Positions 15,024 to 23,282 of a DNA stretch of 64,000 nucleotides are shown one piece after another (positions within the stretch are counted from its first letter, which is position 1; each line of letters begins with the position of its first letter). This stretch comes from Catonella massiliensis (GTDB taxonomy: Bacteria > Bacillota > Clostridia > Lachnospirales > Lachnospiraceae), in contig NZ_JAEPRJ010000001.1 of assembly GCF_016651435.1 (NCBI RefSeq), positions 2,976,001-3,040,000 of the forward strand, written 5' to 3'. The translations under genes and the position numbers were made by a program. The notes below the pieces were generated by a model. The model saw only the letters and a program-made list of their open reading frames with translations. It ran no database searches and had not been told where the DNA came from.

Positions 15024-15635
15024 TTAAAATTTTTTACGACATTTTTTATTAAGGTCTTTCGGTAGGAAGTTTTTGCGGTCAAGACCAAGGGCGAATACTC
15101 CTTCCAGTGCTGTCAGTGCTTTGGAACCGGTATATTGTGACACATATGCCATGTCAGAGATATTTGCTACCTGCATATTCTGCATTGTTTCAACTATGTT
15201 GTGTGTTGTGGGGTAGATTTCTTTATTGAATGAATTCAGTTTGACTTCCAGTAACCTGTAAATCAGCAGGGCTGTATAACAAATCATGAAGTGGGCAATT
15301 ATTCTTCCTATATTCCTGTGGAAGTACGGTCTTGATGAAAAGTCTGTTTTAAGTATCCTAAAGCAGTCTTCAATCTGATATCTCTGTTCGTTTATTGCGA
15401 TGATGTCTTTGACATCGTCATCTAAATTTGTTGCTATGGCGTAGAAACCGTCATACTTTTCCTCTTCACGGATTCTGTCATTGTCAATTTCGTATGTGAT
15501 TTTAACTTTACCAACTTTCTTTATAAAGCGCGTTACGTCATTTGGTCCCTTCTTGTATTCATCAGGATCCATTTTATCAAGGATTGACTTTGCTCTTTCA
15601 ATCTGGCGGTTTCTGATAAATCTCTGATATTCCAT
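15024..15635 (-). pseudogene. IS1634-family (IS4-like) transposase, C-terminal fragment
   Basis: 203 codons covering the C-terminal third of an IS1634/IS4-type DDE transposase: YDGFYAIATN, the YQIEDCFRILK segment that carries the catalytic Glu, and HFMICYTALLIYRLL. Upstream on the same strand to about 15770 there are frameshifted remains (for example EASTLLDVGLYEEKI), so the gene is dead. A different part of such a transposase, the N-terminal region, is at 28500-28709. Confidence 0.85.
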
Positions 15636-15781
15636 ACTTTTTCTTGAAAACGTTATATTTACATGCTGCTTCAGTCATGCCTTGGATTTTATCTTTTTTA
15701 TCTTACCGTTTTGTAATATTTTTTCCTCATAAAGCCCTACATCTAAGAGGGTGCTTGCTTCGATAACCTTATAAATCTTAT

Positions 15782-16042
15782 ATGGGAAAGATGCTAACAA
15801 ATCTGGAGAATAATCCCATAGTCTGTATTACTTCACAGACAGATGCGATTTGCTCAAAATGCCCTCATAATTTACAGGGAATCTGTGAAGCAGAAAAGAA
15901 AGTTACCGGATATGACACAGAAGTTCTTAAAAGATGTGGATTTAAGGATGGAGTTGTTATGCCATATTTAGATTTTAAGAAAGAAGTTTATGAAAAAATT
16001 TTACTTTTAAGCAAGCGTGAAGAAATTTGTGGTAATTGCTAG
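15782..16042 (+). CDS. DUF1284 protein, 5'-truncated
   Basis: 86 residues with the cysteine pattern of DUF1284 (ICSKCPHN, later C in GICEA, and the closing EEICGNC). Complete DUF1284 proteins begin with an RPHH segment and are about 30-40 residues longer; here the N-terminus is missing and the reading frame meets a stop at 15764, next to the transposase remains. It is probably a broken metal- or Fe-S-binding protein gene of unknown role. Confidence 0.7.
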   Translation: MGKMLTNLENNPIVCITSQTDAICSKCPHNLQGICEAEKKVTGYDTEVLKRCGFKDGVVMPYLDFKKEVYEKILLLSKREEICGNC

Positions 16043-16181
16043 TGGAATGAACTTTGCCGGTTTTAATTAAATAAGTTAAACAAAGACATAAAAAATATTT
16101 GTAAAAGCCCATTAAAAGTTATATAATAATCTTGAAAAATAAGGCGTTGAAATAACGCTACTTAAAAGGAAGGGAAAAACT

Positions 16182-16679
16182 ATGAATCCAATTTACATTA
16201 TTGCTGCTGTTTTAATTTTATGGGTAGTGCTTTTTATACCGTTTATGATTATGAATAGTAAGAGAAAAGCAAAGGCTGGGGCTTTTGCTGAGGGAAACAA
16301 AGACAAAGCTGTTATACATCTGTATTGCAAAAATATAAGTATAGATGGACAGAAAGCCTCAGAATTCAGCCCTATAACAGGAGAAAATCTTGAGAAGGTA
16401 GTGGCGCTTGAGGCAGGAAATCATTCTTTTGAAGGAATTTTCCAGTCAACAGATATAGGGATGGGAACAAATAAGAACTTAGAATCAGAAAAAGTACAAT
16501 TTGAGCTCTATTTGGAAAAAGGCCATACTTACTCAGCGGCTATGTATTTATATTCGCCTGAGGATAGAAAAGCATATTATAATGGAGATGTTGGAAAAGA
16601 TATCTTATCAATTCCTTTAAACAGGTCAGGGGAAGGCCAAAATATAAGTGCTTATATAATTTGCTATGAAGAAGATTAG
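16182..16679 (+). CDS. Membrane-anchored protein of unknown function
   Basis: 165 residues: an N-terminal transmembrane helix (about 5-25) followed by a short basic stretch and a soluble beta-rich domain (AVIHLYCKNISIDG). There is an AAGGAAGGG ribosome binding site. I recognise no family. It lies 33 bases before the broken nuclease gene and may belong to the same defence-like cargo. Confidence 0.7.
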   Translation: MNPIYIIAAVLILWVVLFIPFMIMNSKRKAKAGAFAEGNKDKAVIHLYCKNISIDGQKASEFSPITGENLEKVVALEAGNHSFEGIFQSTDIGMGTNKNLESEKVQFELYLEKGHTYSAAMYLYSPEDRKAYYNGDVGKDILSIPLNRSGEGQNISAYIICYEED

Positions 16680-16712
16680 AAGATTAAGCTTTGATTATAT
16701 GGAAAGGTTTAT

Positions 16713-17117
16713 ATGAGCAATAGCAAAGTGAAAGATTTATTAAAAATCGTAGACCAAAGAAGAAAAATTGATATGGCAAGAGAAACATCAGCTTACAATA
16801 TTCTTGCAGTAATCGACGAAGAACGAAATGAAGCACAGGCTCACTCAAAAATAATGTATTTTTTGTTAGACAAAGTTTATAATGAAAATGGAGAAAACGA
16901 TTTTTTAAACTTATTTCTGAAAGAGATTAAAGTACCGAAAAAATATACTGAATGCTTATGGAAAGTATACAGAGAATATGTTTTTGAAGAAGGGAGAATA
17001 GATTTTGTAATTGAAACTGAAAATTTTTTGATAGTTATTGAGATGAAAATAGATGCAGAAGATGGATATAGACAGTTAGAAAGCTTCCTGTATACTATAA
17101 ATAGGTCAAGAGATTGA
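16713..17117 (+). pseudogene. PD-(D/E)XK nuclease (PDDEXK_4 type), N-terminal fragment
   Basis: The N-terminal part of a nuclease with E-AHSKIM, EEGRIDFVIET and IVIEMKIDAEDGYRQLE, the active-site Asp, Glu-x-Lys and Gln-Leu of the PDDEXK_4 family. True similarity ends at 17083 (GYRQLE); the last 12 codons come from the inserted element. The protein resumes at 19149 with RYDKFCKKKGKDY, so one gene has been split by a 2-kb insertion. Confidence 0.85.
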
Positions 17118-17126
17118 CATAAAAAA

Positions 17127-17193
17127 ATACCTCAAGTAAATTTAGATTATTACTGACCTGCCAGTTGGTAAAATCTAAAAATACAAGAGGTAT
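17127..17193 (+). promoter_or_regulatory. Leader hairpin hiding the recombinase ribosome binding site
   Basis: ATACCTC (17127-17133) pairs with GAGGTAT (17187-17193), and AAATTTAGATT (17138-17148) with AATCTAAAAAT (17172-17182). The GAGG of the recombinase ribosome binding site is inside the outer stem, so translation should be low unless the hairpin is opened. A bridge-RNA segment is also possible. Confidence 0.55.
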
Positions 17194-17198
17194 CTAAA

Positions 17199-18626
17199 AT
17201 GAATATTAAAGGCACAAAGAAAAAAAATCAAGTAGTAACAGCAAATATTTTTGAACAGCAGGAGCTTTTGAAAAAAGCGGAGGTGATTAAGGAAAATCTC
17301 ACAGCTTCAACCTGGCGTGAGTTGGAAACCAATGGTAAGTTCGATAAAAATAAAAAACTCTCTTTTATCAGCGATGACATGCTTATCTTGGGATGTGATG
17401 TAGGCAGCGAAACGCACTATGTGAGAGCAATTGATACCAGAGGACGGGAACTCAGTAAGTCCGCATATTCTTTCAACAATGATTATGAGGGATTCCAGAG
17501 TGCAAAAGAATGGGCAGTAAAGATAGCTGCTGAACATGATAAGAGTCAGATAGTACTTGGCTTAGAGCCGACCGGTCACTACTGGTTCTGCCTTGCTACC
17601 TGGATGATTGCAAATGGAATCAGTGTTGTTCAGGTAAACCCTTATGCTGTTAAGCAGACAAAGGAGGTTGAAGATAACAGCCAGCTCAAGGATGACAGGA
17701 AGGATCCAAAACTGATAGCAAATCTTGTCAAGGATGGCAACTTTGGTATGCCATATCTTCCAGAAAAAATCTATGCTGAACTTCGTAGGTTATCCATGTT
17801 CAGAGACCAACTGAATGAAGACAGAATTCGAACAATCAACCGGATGCACAGGGAGATGAAGATATATTTCCCGGAGTATAAGGAAGCATTGGGAAAAGTC
17901 GATGGAGCATTTAGCCTTGAACTGCTGAAAGAGGCACCATTTCCGGATGAACTGACCGCACTTGGAGAAGAAGGGATAAGACAGATTTGGCATGCTGCTA
18001 AACTTAGAGGACGCGGGTACAGCAGAGCCAGAGAAATCTTACAGTACGCAAAAGCAAGTGTTGGGATTAAGGATGGATCTATTGCAAGCAAGGTAGCTGT
18101 AAAGTGGTTCGTGCAGAAAATCATGGAACTGGATGTTGAACTTGCTGTTATAGAGAACCAGATCAACCAGAAATGTCAGGAGATACCGCATACAGGTAAC
18201 GTTCTGGAGATATCTGGGATTGGAGAAAATACACTTTCCGGTATTCTTGCAGAGATGGGAGATATTTCAAGATTTGATGATGTTAAGGAAATACAGAAAT
18301 TAAGCGGATTAGGCCTTGTGGCATGCAGTTCAGGAAAGCATAAGGGAGAAACCAAAATCAGTCATAGAGGACGCAAACGACTCAGATATTGGTTATTCCA
18401 GGCAGCAAAGTCAGCAGTGGCCCATGCAGAGGAATTCAAAGAACTCCATATGTATTATACGACACGAGCCGATAATCCGTTGAAAAAGATGCAGTCATTG
18501 ATTGTGATAGCCTGCAAGCTTCTGAGGATTATCTATACGATTCTGAATACTGGTACGAAATATGCTCCGAAGAAGATGTTGATGGACATCAGACGTCCGG
18601 AAAATAAGGAATCGACTGCAGCGTAA
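17199..18626 (+). CDS. IS110-family transposase/recombinase
   Basis: A 475-residue intact protein. The N-terminal RuvC-like DEDD domain starts with GCDVGSETHY (first Asp), then LGLEPTGHYW (Glu) and DDRKDPKLIANL (Asp pair). The C-terminal Tnp20 domain has ISGIGENTLSGILAEMGD and the LVACSSGKHKGE segment, with a Ser suited to be the catalytic nucleophile. Known IS110-family enzymes are guided by a bridge RNA from the element's noncoding end; structured noncoding DNA is found on both sides here. The gene interrupts the nuclease gene in the same orientation. Confidence 0.93.
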   Translation: MNIKGTKKKNQVVTANIFEQQELLKKAEVIKENLTASTWRELETNGKFDKNKKLSFISDDMLILGCDVGSETHYVRAIDTRGRELSKSAYSFNNDYEGFQSAKEWAVKIAAEHDKSQIVLGLEPTGHYWFCLATWMIANGISVVQVNPYAVKQTKEVEDNSQLKDDRKDPKLIANLVKDGNFGMPYLPEKIYAELRRLSMFRDQLNEDRIRTINRMHREMKIYFPEYKEALGKVDGAFSLELLKEAPFPDELTALGEEGIRQIWHAAKLRGRGYSRAREILQYAKASVGIKDGSIASKVAVKWFVQKIMELDVELAVIENQINQKCQEIPHTGNVLEISGIGENTLSGILAEMGDISRFDDVKEIQKLSGLGLVACSSGKHKGETKISHRGRKRLRYWLFQAAKSAVAHAEEFKELHMYYTTRADNPLKKMQSLIVIACKLLRIIYTILNTGTKYAPKKMLMDIRRPENKESTAA

Positions 18627-18639
18627 GACAGTCGACAGC

Positions 18640-18805
18640 AAAATTTATTCCAGAGCCTTGCCGGGTGTCGGATTCTTCCGAGATCGGGCAGGGTTCTGGA
18701 AGGAAACCCGATAACGATGGAGTGCTACAAGCGCTACATCATCACAATGACCAGCAAAGCGAGGCAGGGTAAGCGTCCACGGAATATCCGTACCCTGCGG
18801 AGTAG
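18640..18805 (+). ncRNA. Candidate bridge RNA of the IS110-family element
   Basis: Just after the recombinase stop, TTCCAGAGCC.TGCC pairs with GGGCAGGGTTCTGGAA around a TCGGA/TCCGA inner stem (18648-18701), and a second hairpin joins GCAGGGTA to TACCCTGC around ACGGA/TCCGT (18764-18798). The region is GC-richer than its surroundings and has no reading frame. Bridge RNAs downstream of the recombinase are known in IS1111-group elements. The assignment is by position and structure only; guide loops were not identified. Confidence 0.4.
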
Positions 18806-19148
18806 ACAGGTCAGTAAAATCAAAAAACAAACAAGAGCTGTAGCTTGCAGTAGTTCTCTCCGTAGGGCATGACCCTGTTAGAAAGCTTAGCAGGCACTCG
18901 GTGTATGGACAGGTGGGACGAAGGAAGTTGGGATACGATCCCTTTAGACACGGAAGGTTCACCATCATAGTTAACAGAGTATTTATAGCCTTTATAAAGC
19001 AAAACAATGGGATGCTTTATAAACCACACTCTCTTTTAGCTGTTCAGTATAAAATACAATGACTGTCATACATTTTTTGCTCTGTTTTACGAGGTAAATA
19101 TTTAAATAAAAGCCTGAAATTCAATAATTTAGGGCTTGACATTATAGG

Positions 19149-19962
19149 AAGGTATGATAAATTTTGTAAGAAAAAAGGGAAAGATTATCTCATATATTAT
19201 TTAACATTGAATGGAAGTATGCCTGAAAAACAAAGCATAGGGAGAATGAATAGTGAAAAGCTTTGCTTAATAAGCTTTGAAAAGCATATTTTGAATTGGC
19301 TTCAAGCCTGTATGTACATAGTTGACAATAACAGTTATAGTTACTCTTTTGTAAAACAATATGATGCATCAGTCAGGCATATGCTTGAGCTTGAAGATGA
19401 GGTGATGAAGGTGAAAGATTTAATAATAAGTACAGATATGGCAAAGACAGCATTACTTATCAAAAATGGATTTGATGAAAAAATGAAAGAACTTCCTGAG
19501 GAATTATTAAAAAATACAACAAAGATTTTAAAACGTAAAAGTAAATTAGATATACAACTTTATGATAATTTTGTTGATATTTACATTGATGAAATAGAAT
19601 ATAGAAAAAAGACATATTATTTATTATTCGAATTGGTCATAGATCATAATCTTTACGCCTGCTTTGGATTTTGTGAATATAGAGAGAGATTTTTGCTACA
19701 AACTGAAGCTGAAAAGCTATTTCCTAAATTTTATAAAAGCTGTATAAAACAGATAGAAGAACTAAATCTGCCTCAATTACATTATTCCCCTCGTTCTGTA
19801 TGGTTTTATATCGAAAATACAAAAGGCTGTAAATTGAATTTTAAGGAAAACAGTGATTCGGTGCTAGAACTTATAGATGAGATGGATGTACAAAGTAAGT
19901 ATATTGGAGAAAATATATTTTACAATGTATTAAAACCTTTGTCAGGTTATATGAAAAATTAA
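19149..19962 (+). pseudogene. PD-(D/E)XK nuclease (PDDEXK_4 type), C-terminal fragment
   Basis: The continuation of the gene broken at 17083: RYDKFCKKKGKDYLIYYLTLNG follows the QLE of the first half. The region to 19962 encodes the helical C-terminal domain ending VLKPLSGYMKN and shows no stop or frameshift, so the insertion appears recent. Counting both halves, the original protein had about 395 residues, normal for PDDEXK_4 proteins that occur as accessory nucleases in defence-rich regions. Confidence 0.8.
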
Positions 19963-20071
19963 TATGGACTGATATTTTTATGAAAGTCTAAAGCACCTTT
20001 AATCCTGGTATGTAAGTCAGATTTTTATTTATCTTGCAAAGACCTATTAGAATTATATTACAACACTCAAA

Positions 20072-20362
20072 ATGATAATGGAGTATTGTGTAGATAATGA
20101 TATACTAAAGGATATACTTTTAGTAAAGAAGAAGGAGGTCGAAGACATTATGATGACTGTATTTTCGCAAGAGCAGGCAATGGAATTTGTATTAAAAGCA
20201 AGATATAGAGAAGGGATAAAGCAAGGAATAGAACAAGGCAAATCGATGGGTAAATATGAAAACTCATTACAAATTGTAAAGAAAATGAAGGATAGCAAGA
20301 TGGACAATGAACTTATAATGAAATTTACCGGACTTAGTGAAGATGAGGTGTCTAAGCTATAG
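20072..20362 (+). pseudogene. Rpn/YhgA-like PD-(D/E)XK transposase-type protein, C-terminal fragment
   Basis: 96 codons match the C-terminal third of Rpn-family recombination-promoting nucleases: YCVDNDILKDILL, KKEVEDIMM, then a helix with repeated EGIKQGIEQGK and the ending IVKKMKDSK and KFTGLSEDEV. The nuclease core is missing upstream, so this is a truncated gene. Confidence 0.75.
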
Positions 20363-20425
20363 GGAATATTTTGCTTTTAGAAATATTTTATTGAAGAAAG
20401 ATATTATAGAAAACAAGGCAGTAAA

Positions 20426-20632
20426 CTAAGAGGTTTGCTGTCTTTTTATTTTATAAGAAATTCCTCCATTTTCAGTGATGTAAAGGCATTTAAACCAGTA
20501 ATGCCCGCCAATATGCGGGCATAGAAAACAAGGCGGTGCGAGGTTAAATGATATAAAACCTTCTTTACCTACATCGTAAGTGTCTTCATCGTTTAGAAAG
20601 TAATCCTTGTCAAGTAAGTATCTAACACTCAT
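20426..20632 (-). CDS. Small protein of unknown function, possibly 5'-truncated
   Basis: 68 residues from the first ATG; in the same frame the sequence continues upstream to about 20700 (ILNPPKGITSEDIRH) without a start codon, and that part reads like genuine protein. It contains a CLCPHIGGHYW segment with two Cys and two His. I do not recognise the family. The frame is probably the remains of a slightly longer accessory gene. The rest of 20363-20747 holds the promoter of the next gene. Confidence 0.4.
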   Translation of the reverse strand: MSVRYLLDKDYFLNDEDTYDVGKEGFISFNLAPPCFLCPHIGGHYWFKCLYITENGGISYKIKRQQTS

Positions 20633-20747
20633 GTGACGGATGTCCTCGCTGGTAATGCCTTTCGGCGGATTGAGAATATATCTGTACCATACAACTTATA
20701 TGTGTTAAAATAATTAAAATCGTAGCAGATAAAGAGGTGGTAGCTAT

Positions 20748-21773
20748 ATGAATAATGAAATAGATAAAATTCATAAAGATGTTTATAGCAGCATTAAAGA
20801 ATTGATGGATAATGCAAGAAATAGTGTTGCAAAAGAAGTTAATAATATCCTCATTCAAACTTATTGGGAGATTGGGCGAATTATCATAGAAGATGAACAG
20901 GGAAATTCTGATAGAGCCGAGTATGGAAAACAGTTAATAACAGACTTATCAAAGAGGCTTACCAAAGAATATGGAAAGGGATTTTCAAAATCCAACTTAT
21001 TTAATATGAGAAATTTCTATTTGAGTTTTCCGATTTTCCAGACAGTGTCTGGAAAATTAAGTTGGTCGCATTATTGTGAATTACTTTCCATAAGCGATGA
21101 GAAGAAAAGAAGTTTTTATGAAAAAAAAACGGTAAGTGCGAACTGGTCTGTAAGAGAGCTAAAAAGGCAAATAAAAACATCATTATTTGAGAGATTATTG
21201 CTATCAAGTGGAGATGAAAATAAAGAAAAAGTATTAGATTTAGCTCTAAAGGGAAATGAAATAGCTACTCCAAGTGATGTAATAAAAGATCCGTATGTAT
21301 TTGAATTTTTAGGATTGCCTGAAGAAAAGCCAATTATGGAAAGTGATTTAGAAAAAGCCCTAATAACTCATATTGAAAAATTCTTGCTTGAACTTGGCAA
21401 AGGATTTATGTATGTAGGCTCACAACAAAGGGTAACACTTGGAAATACCCACTATTATGTTGATATGGTATTTTACAATAAAATTCTAAGAAGCTATGTT
21501 CTGATTGAGTTAAAAACAGGAAAGCTAATGCCGGAAGCAGTAGGACAGCTTAATATGTACCTTAACTACTATAAAGCCGAAGTTAATGATGAAATGGATA
21601 ATGAACCTATTGGAATTATCCTTTGTACTGATAAAGACAGTATACAGGCAGAATATGCACTTGGCAGTTTATCCAATAAGATATTTGCTTCTAAGTATAC
21701 GCTATATATTCCGGATAGAGAACAATTAGAAGAACAGGTAGAAAGAGTAGTAAAGGAATACAAGAAAAAATAA
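20748..21773 (+). CDS. DUF1016/YhcG-family PD-(D/E)XK nuclease
   Basis: A 341-residue complete protein. The N-terminal DUF1016_N region has the IQTYWEIGRIII motif; the C-terminal nuclease domain has YYVDMVFYN and VLIELKTGKL, the Asp and Glu-x-Lys of the active site, followed by GQLNMYL. Family members are restriction- or defence-associated endonucleases that are often found near restriction-modification loci; none is visible here. It has a GAGGTGG ribosome binding site. An N-terminal fragment of another member is at 33029-33190. Confidence 0.9.
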   Translation: MNNEIDKIHKDVYSSIKELMDNARNSVAKEVNNILIQTYWEIGRIIIEDEQGNSDRAEYGKQLITDLSKRLTKEYGKGFSKSNLFNMRNFYLSFPIFQTVSGKLSWSHYCELLSISDEKKRSFYEKKTVSANWSVRELKRQIKTSLFERLLLSSGDENKEKVLDLALKGNEIATPSDVIKDPYVFEFLGLPEEKPIMESDLEKALITHIEKFLLELGKGFMYVGSQQRVTLGNTHYYVDMVFYNKILRSYVLIELKTGKLMPEAVGQLNMYLNYYKAEVNDEMDNEPIGIILCTDKDSIQAEYALGSLSNKIFASKYTLYIPDREQLEEQVERVVKEYKKK

Positions 21774-21940
21774 AGAACCAAAGCGACATGTCTCTGGCGC
21801 TTTGGCTGACGCTTTGGCACACAAGATTGTCCTTCAAGGTCTTTCTCAATATAGCTATGATAAATAGCTTAAATATTGTAGCAGGCTGTTGAATACTTGT
21901 CACGGTTAGTGGCAAATTTACTGGTAAAAGTAAAGCTATT

Positions 21941-22088
21941 GTTAGTGTATAATTATAATTGGCAATAGCAAAAAAAGAAGGGGTTGCCCCCTTCCCAATC
22001 ATACAGTCTTGTTTGTGATACAAAAAAATAAAAAAACAATGATAAAAGAAAAAGTAAGGAAATTTGCCAACGAGTACTTGACACAAAC
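21941..22088. mobile_element. MITE derived from the ISLre2 element
   Basis: 148 bases: the first 66 or so match the left end of the element at 4773 (GTTAGTGTATAATTATAATT and the GGGGTTGCCCCC hairpin) and the rest match its right end (CTTGTTTGTGATAC to GACACAAAC). The whole transposase region has been deleted at a point after CATACAGT. No 9-bp target duplication is seen (AAAGCTATT against TTTCAAATA). It should be mobilisable by the intact transposase. Confidence 0.85.
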
Positions 22089-22120
22089 TTTCAAATAACA
22101 CATATTTGTTTGGCGGAGAA

Positions 22121-22162
22121 TAAGACTTTAAACTTATGTTTTAACAGGGTATAATGAAATAT
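22121..22162 (+). promoter_or_regulatory. Duplicated promoter block, copy 1
   Basis: AATAAGACTTTAAACTTATG followed by a TATAAT box; the same 40-base block with few changes is at 25926-25966 ahead of the yjdF riboswitch. The remainder of 21774-21940 contains an IS-end-like remnant (TGGCAAATTTAC) and a segment resembling 11700-11820, but no gene. Confidence 0.5.
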
Positions 22163-22187
22163 AAATTAGAAGTTATCGAGGTGAAAT

Positions 22188-22805
22188 ATGCAAGATAAAA
22201 AAGGTTTTGATTTATGGGCAGATGATTATGATAAGAGTGTAGGTTTGTCTGACAAATATGGCTCGTATCCTTTTGCAGGCTACAAATCTATTCTTAATGT
22301 AATCTATAATCGTGTAATTTGTTCATCAGCGAAGACTGTCTTAGATATTGGGTTTGGAACAGCAGTACTGACTTCAAGATTATATGAAAACGGCTGTACG
22401 ATTTACGGACAAGATTTTTCAGATAGAATGATTGAAATTGCAAAAGAGAAAATGCCTAAAGCAAGTTTGTATGAAGGCGATTTTTCCAATGGCTTGGTGG
22501 AGCCGATACAGAAACAAAAGTATGACGCGATTATTGCTACATATTCTCTCCATCATCTTACAGACTTTCAAAAAGTAGATTTTATTACATCATTATTTAA
22601 GCTGTTGAACGAGGGAGGATGTATATATATCGGAGATATAGCATTTGAAACTCGGTCATTACTTCAAGAATGTATGCGGATTGCGGCAGATGAATGGGAC
22701 GATGATGAAATGTATTTTGTATGGGATGAGCTAAAAGGTCAATTTCCAGAAATGCGATTTGAAAAAATGTCTGACTGTGCAGGACTTATCACCTGGCAAA
22801 AATAA
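22188..22805 (+). CDS. Class I SAM-dependent methyltransferase
   Basis: 205 residues with motif I VLDIGFGTAVLTSRL, the acidic end of strand 2 (YGQDFSDRMI), the EGDFS segment and IIATYSLHHL (motif IV). This is the standard small-molecule methyltransferase fold; the substrate is not evident. It stands alone behind a duplicated promoter block, within the mobile region, and is followed by an integrase remnant. Confidence 0.88.
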   Translation: MQDKKGFDLWADDYDKSVGLSDKYGSYPFAGYKSILNVIYNRVICSSAKTVLDIGFGTAVLTSRLYENGCTIYGQDFSDRMIEIAKEKMPKASLYEGDFSNGLVEPIQKQKYDAIIATYSLHHLTDFQKVDFITSLFKLLNEGGCIYIGDIAFETRSLLQECMRIAADEWDDDEMYFVWDELKGQFPEMRFEKMSDCAGLITWQK

Positions 22806-22850
22806 CTTACAGGTTATAGAGCTAACAAATAACATAGCTATCTCTTATAG

Positions 22851-23114
22851 TTGAAAAAGGCTGATATGGTGACAGAAGTATACAGCCACATATTTGATGA
22901 GGACAGAAGAAAGAATGCACAACTGATAGAGGCTGCCTTTTATAATAAGAAAAACATCAATCCGGATATGAAGGGACAGATGGGAGAAAGCAAAGAGAAT
23001 GAAAATAAGATAACAATACCTGAAGGAGTGGATGCGAACCTTCTGATGAAGGTACTTGGCAACCTGTAAATGGCAGCCCTGATTACAAGCCTTGCTAAGA
23101 CTATGAAGGAGTAG
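22851..23114 (+). pseudogene. Tyrosine recombinase (integrase), C-terminal remnant
   Basis: The frame begins within the integrase C-terminus: ADMVTEVYSHIFDEDRRKNAQL contains the catalytic Tyr (VYSH), then FYNKKNINPDM. An in-frame TAA at 23067 splits off MAALITSLAKTMKE, which matches the normal end of such integrases. The catalytic Arg-His region is gone, so the enzyme is dead. It supports the view that the surrounding region is a decayed tRNA-Arg island. Confidence 0.82.
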
Positions 23115-23132
23115 GGATATAAGGAAAAAGAG

Positions 23133-23174
23133 CGATACTTTATGGATAGAAATATCCGTGGAGTATCGTTTTTT
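23133..23174 (+). terminator. Terminator after the integrase remnant
   Basis: CGATACT / AGTATCG outer stem, GGATA / TATCC inner stem, followed by TTTTTT. Confidence 0.75.
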
Positions 23175-23282
23175 CTATTATTATGCAGGTGATACATCTG
23201 TTATATTTAAGAATTGTGTGATAAAATAACTAGAAACAGATAAATTGGTATTATGTTTGAATATGTATGAGGTAATGACATT

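Larger units (their letters stand above)
17084..19148 (+). mobile_element. IS110-family insertion splitting the nuclease gene
   Basis: 2065 bases lie between the two halves of the PDDEXK_4 gene. Rejoining 17083 with 19152 restores CAGTTAGAAAGGTATGAT and an open frame, with a possible 3-bp repeat AAG at the junctions. The insert carries an IS110-family recombinase gene, a structured leader and a 520-bp structured tail. IS110-family elements usually make no target duplication, and the tail ends in GGGCTTGACATTATAGG, so this may be a composite of two elements. The exact inner IS110 ends are not resolved. Confidence 0.7.

Noticed and set aside
17771..18166. Antisense frame in the IS110-family recombinase
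   Set aside because: Explained by codon bias of the recombinase gene on the plus strand.
18645..19029. Minus-strand frames in the tail of the IS110-family insertion
   Set aside because: They cover a region dominated by hairpins; no start signals and no protein-like composition.
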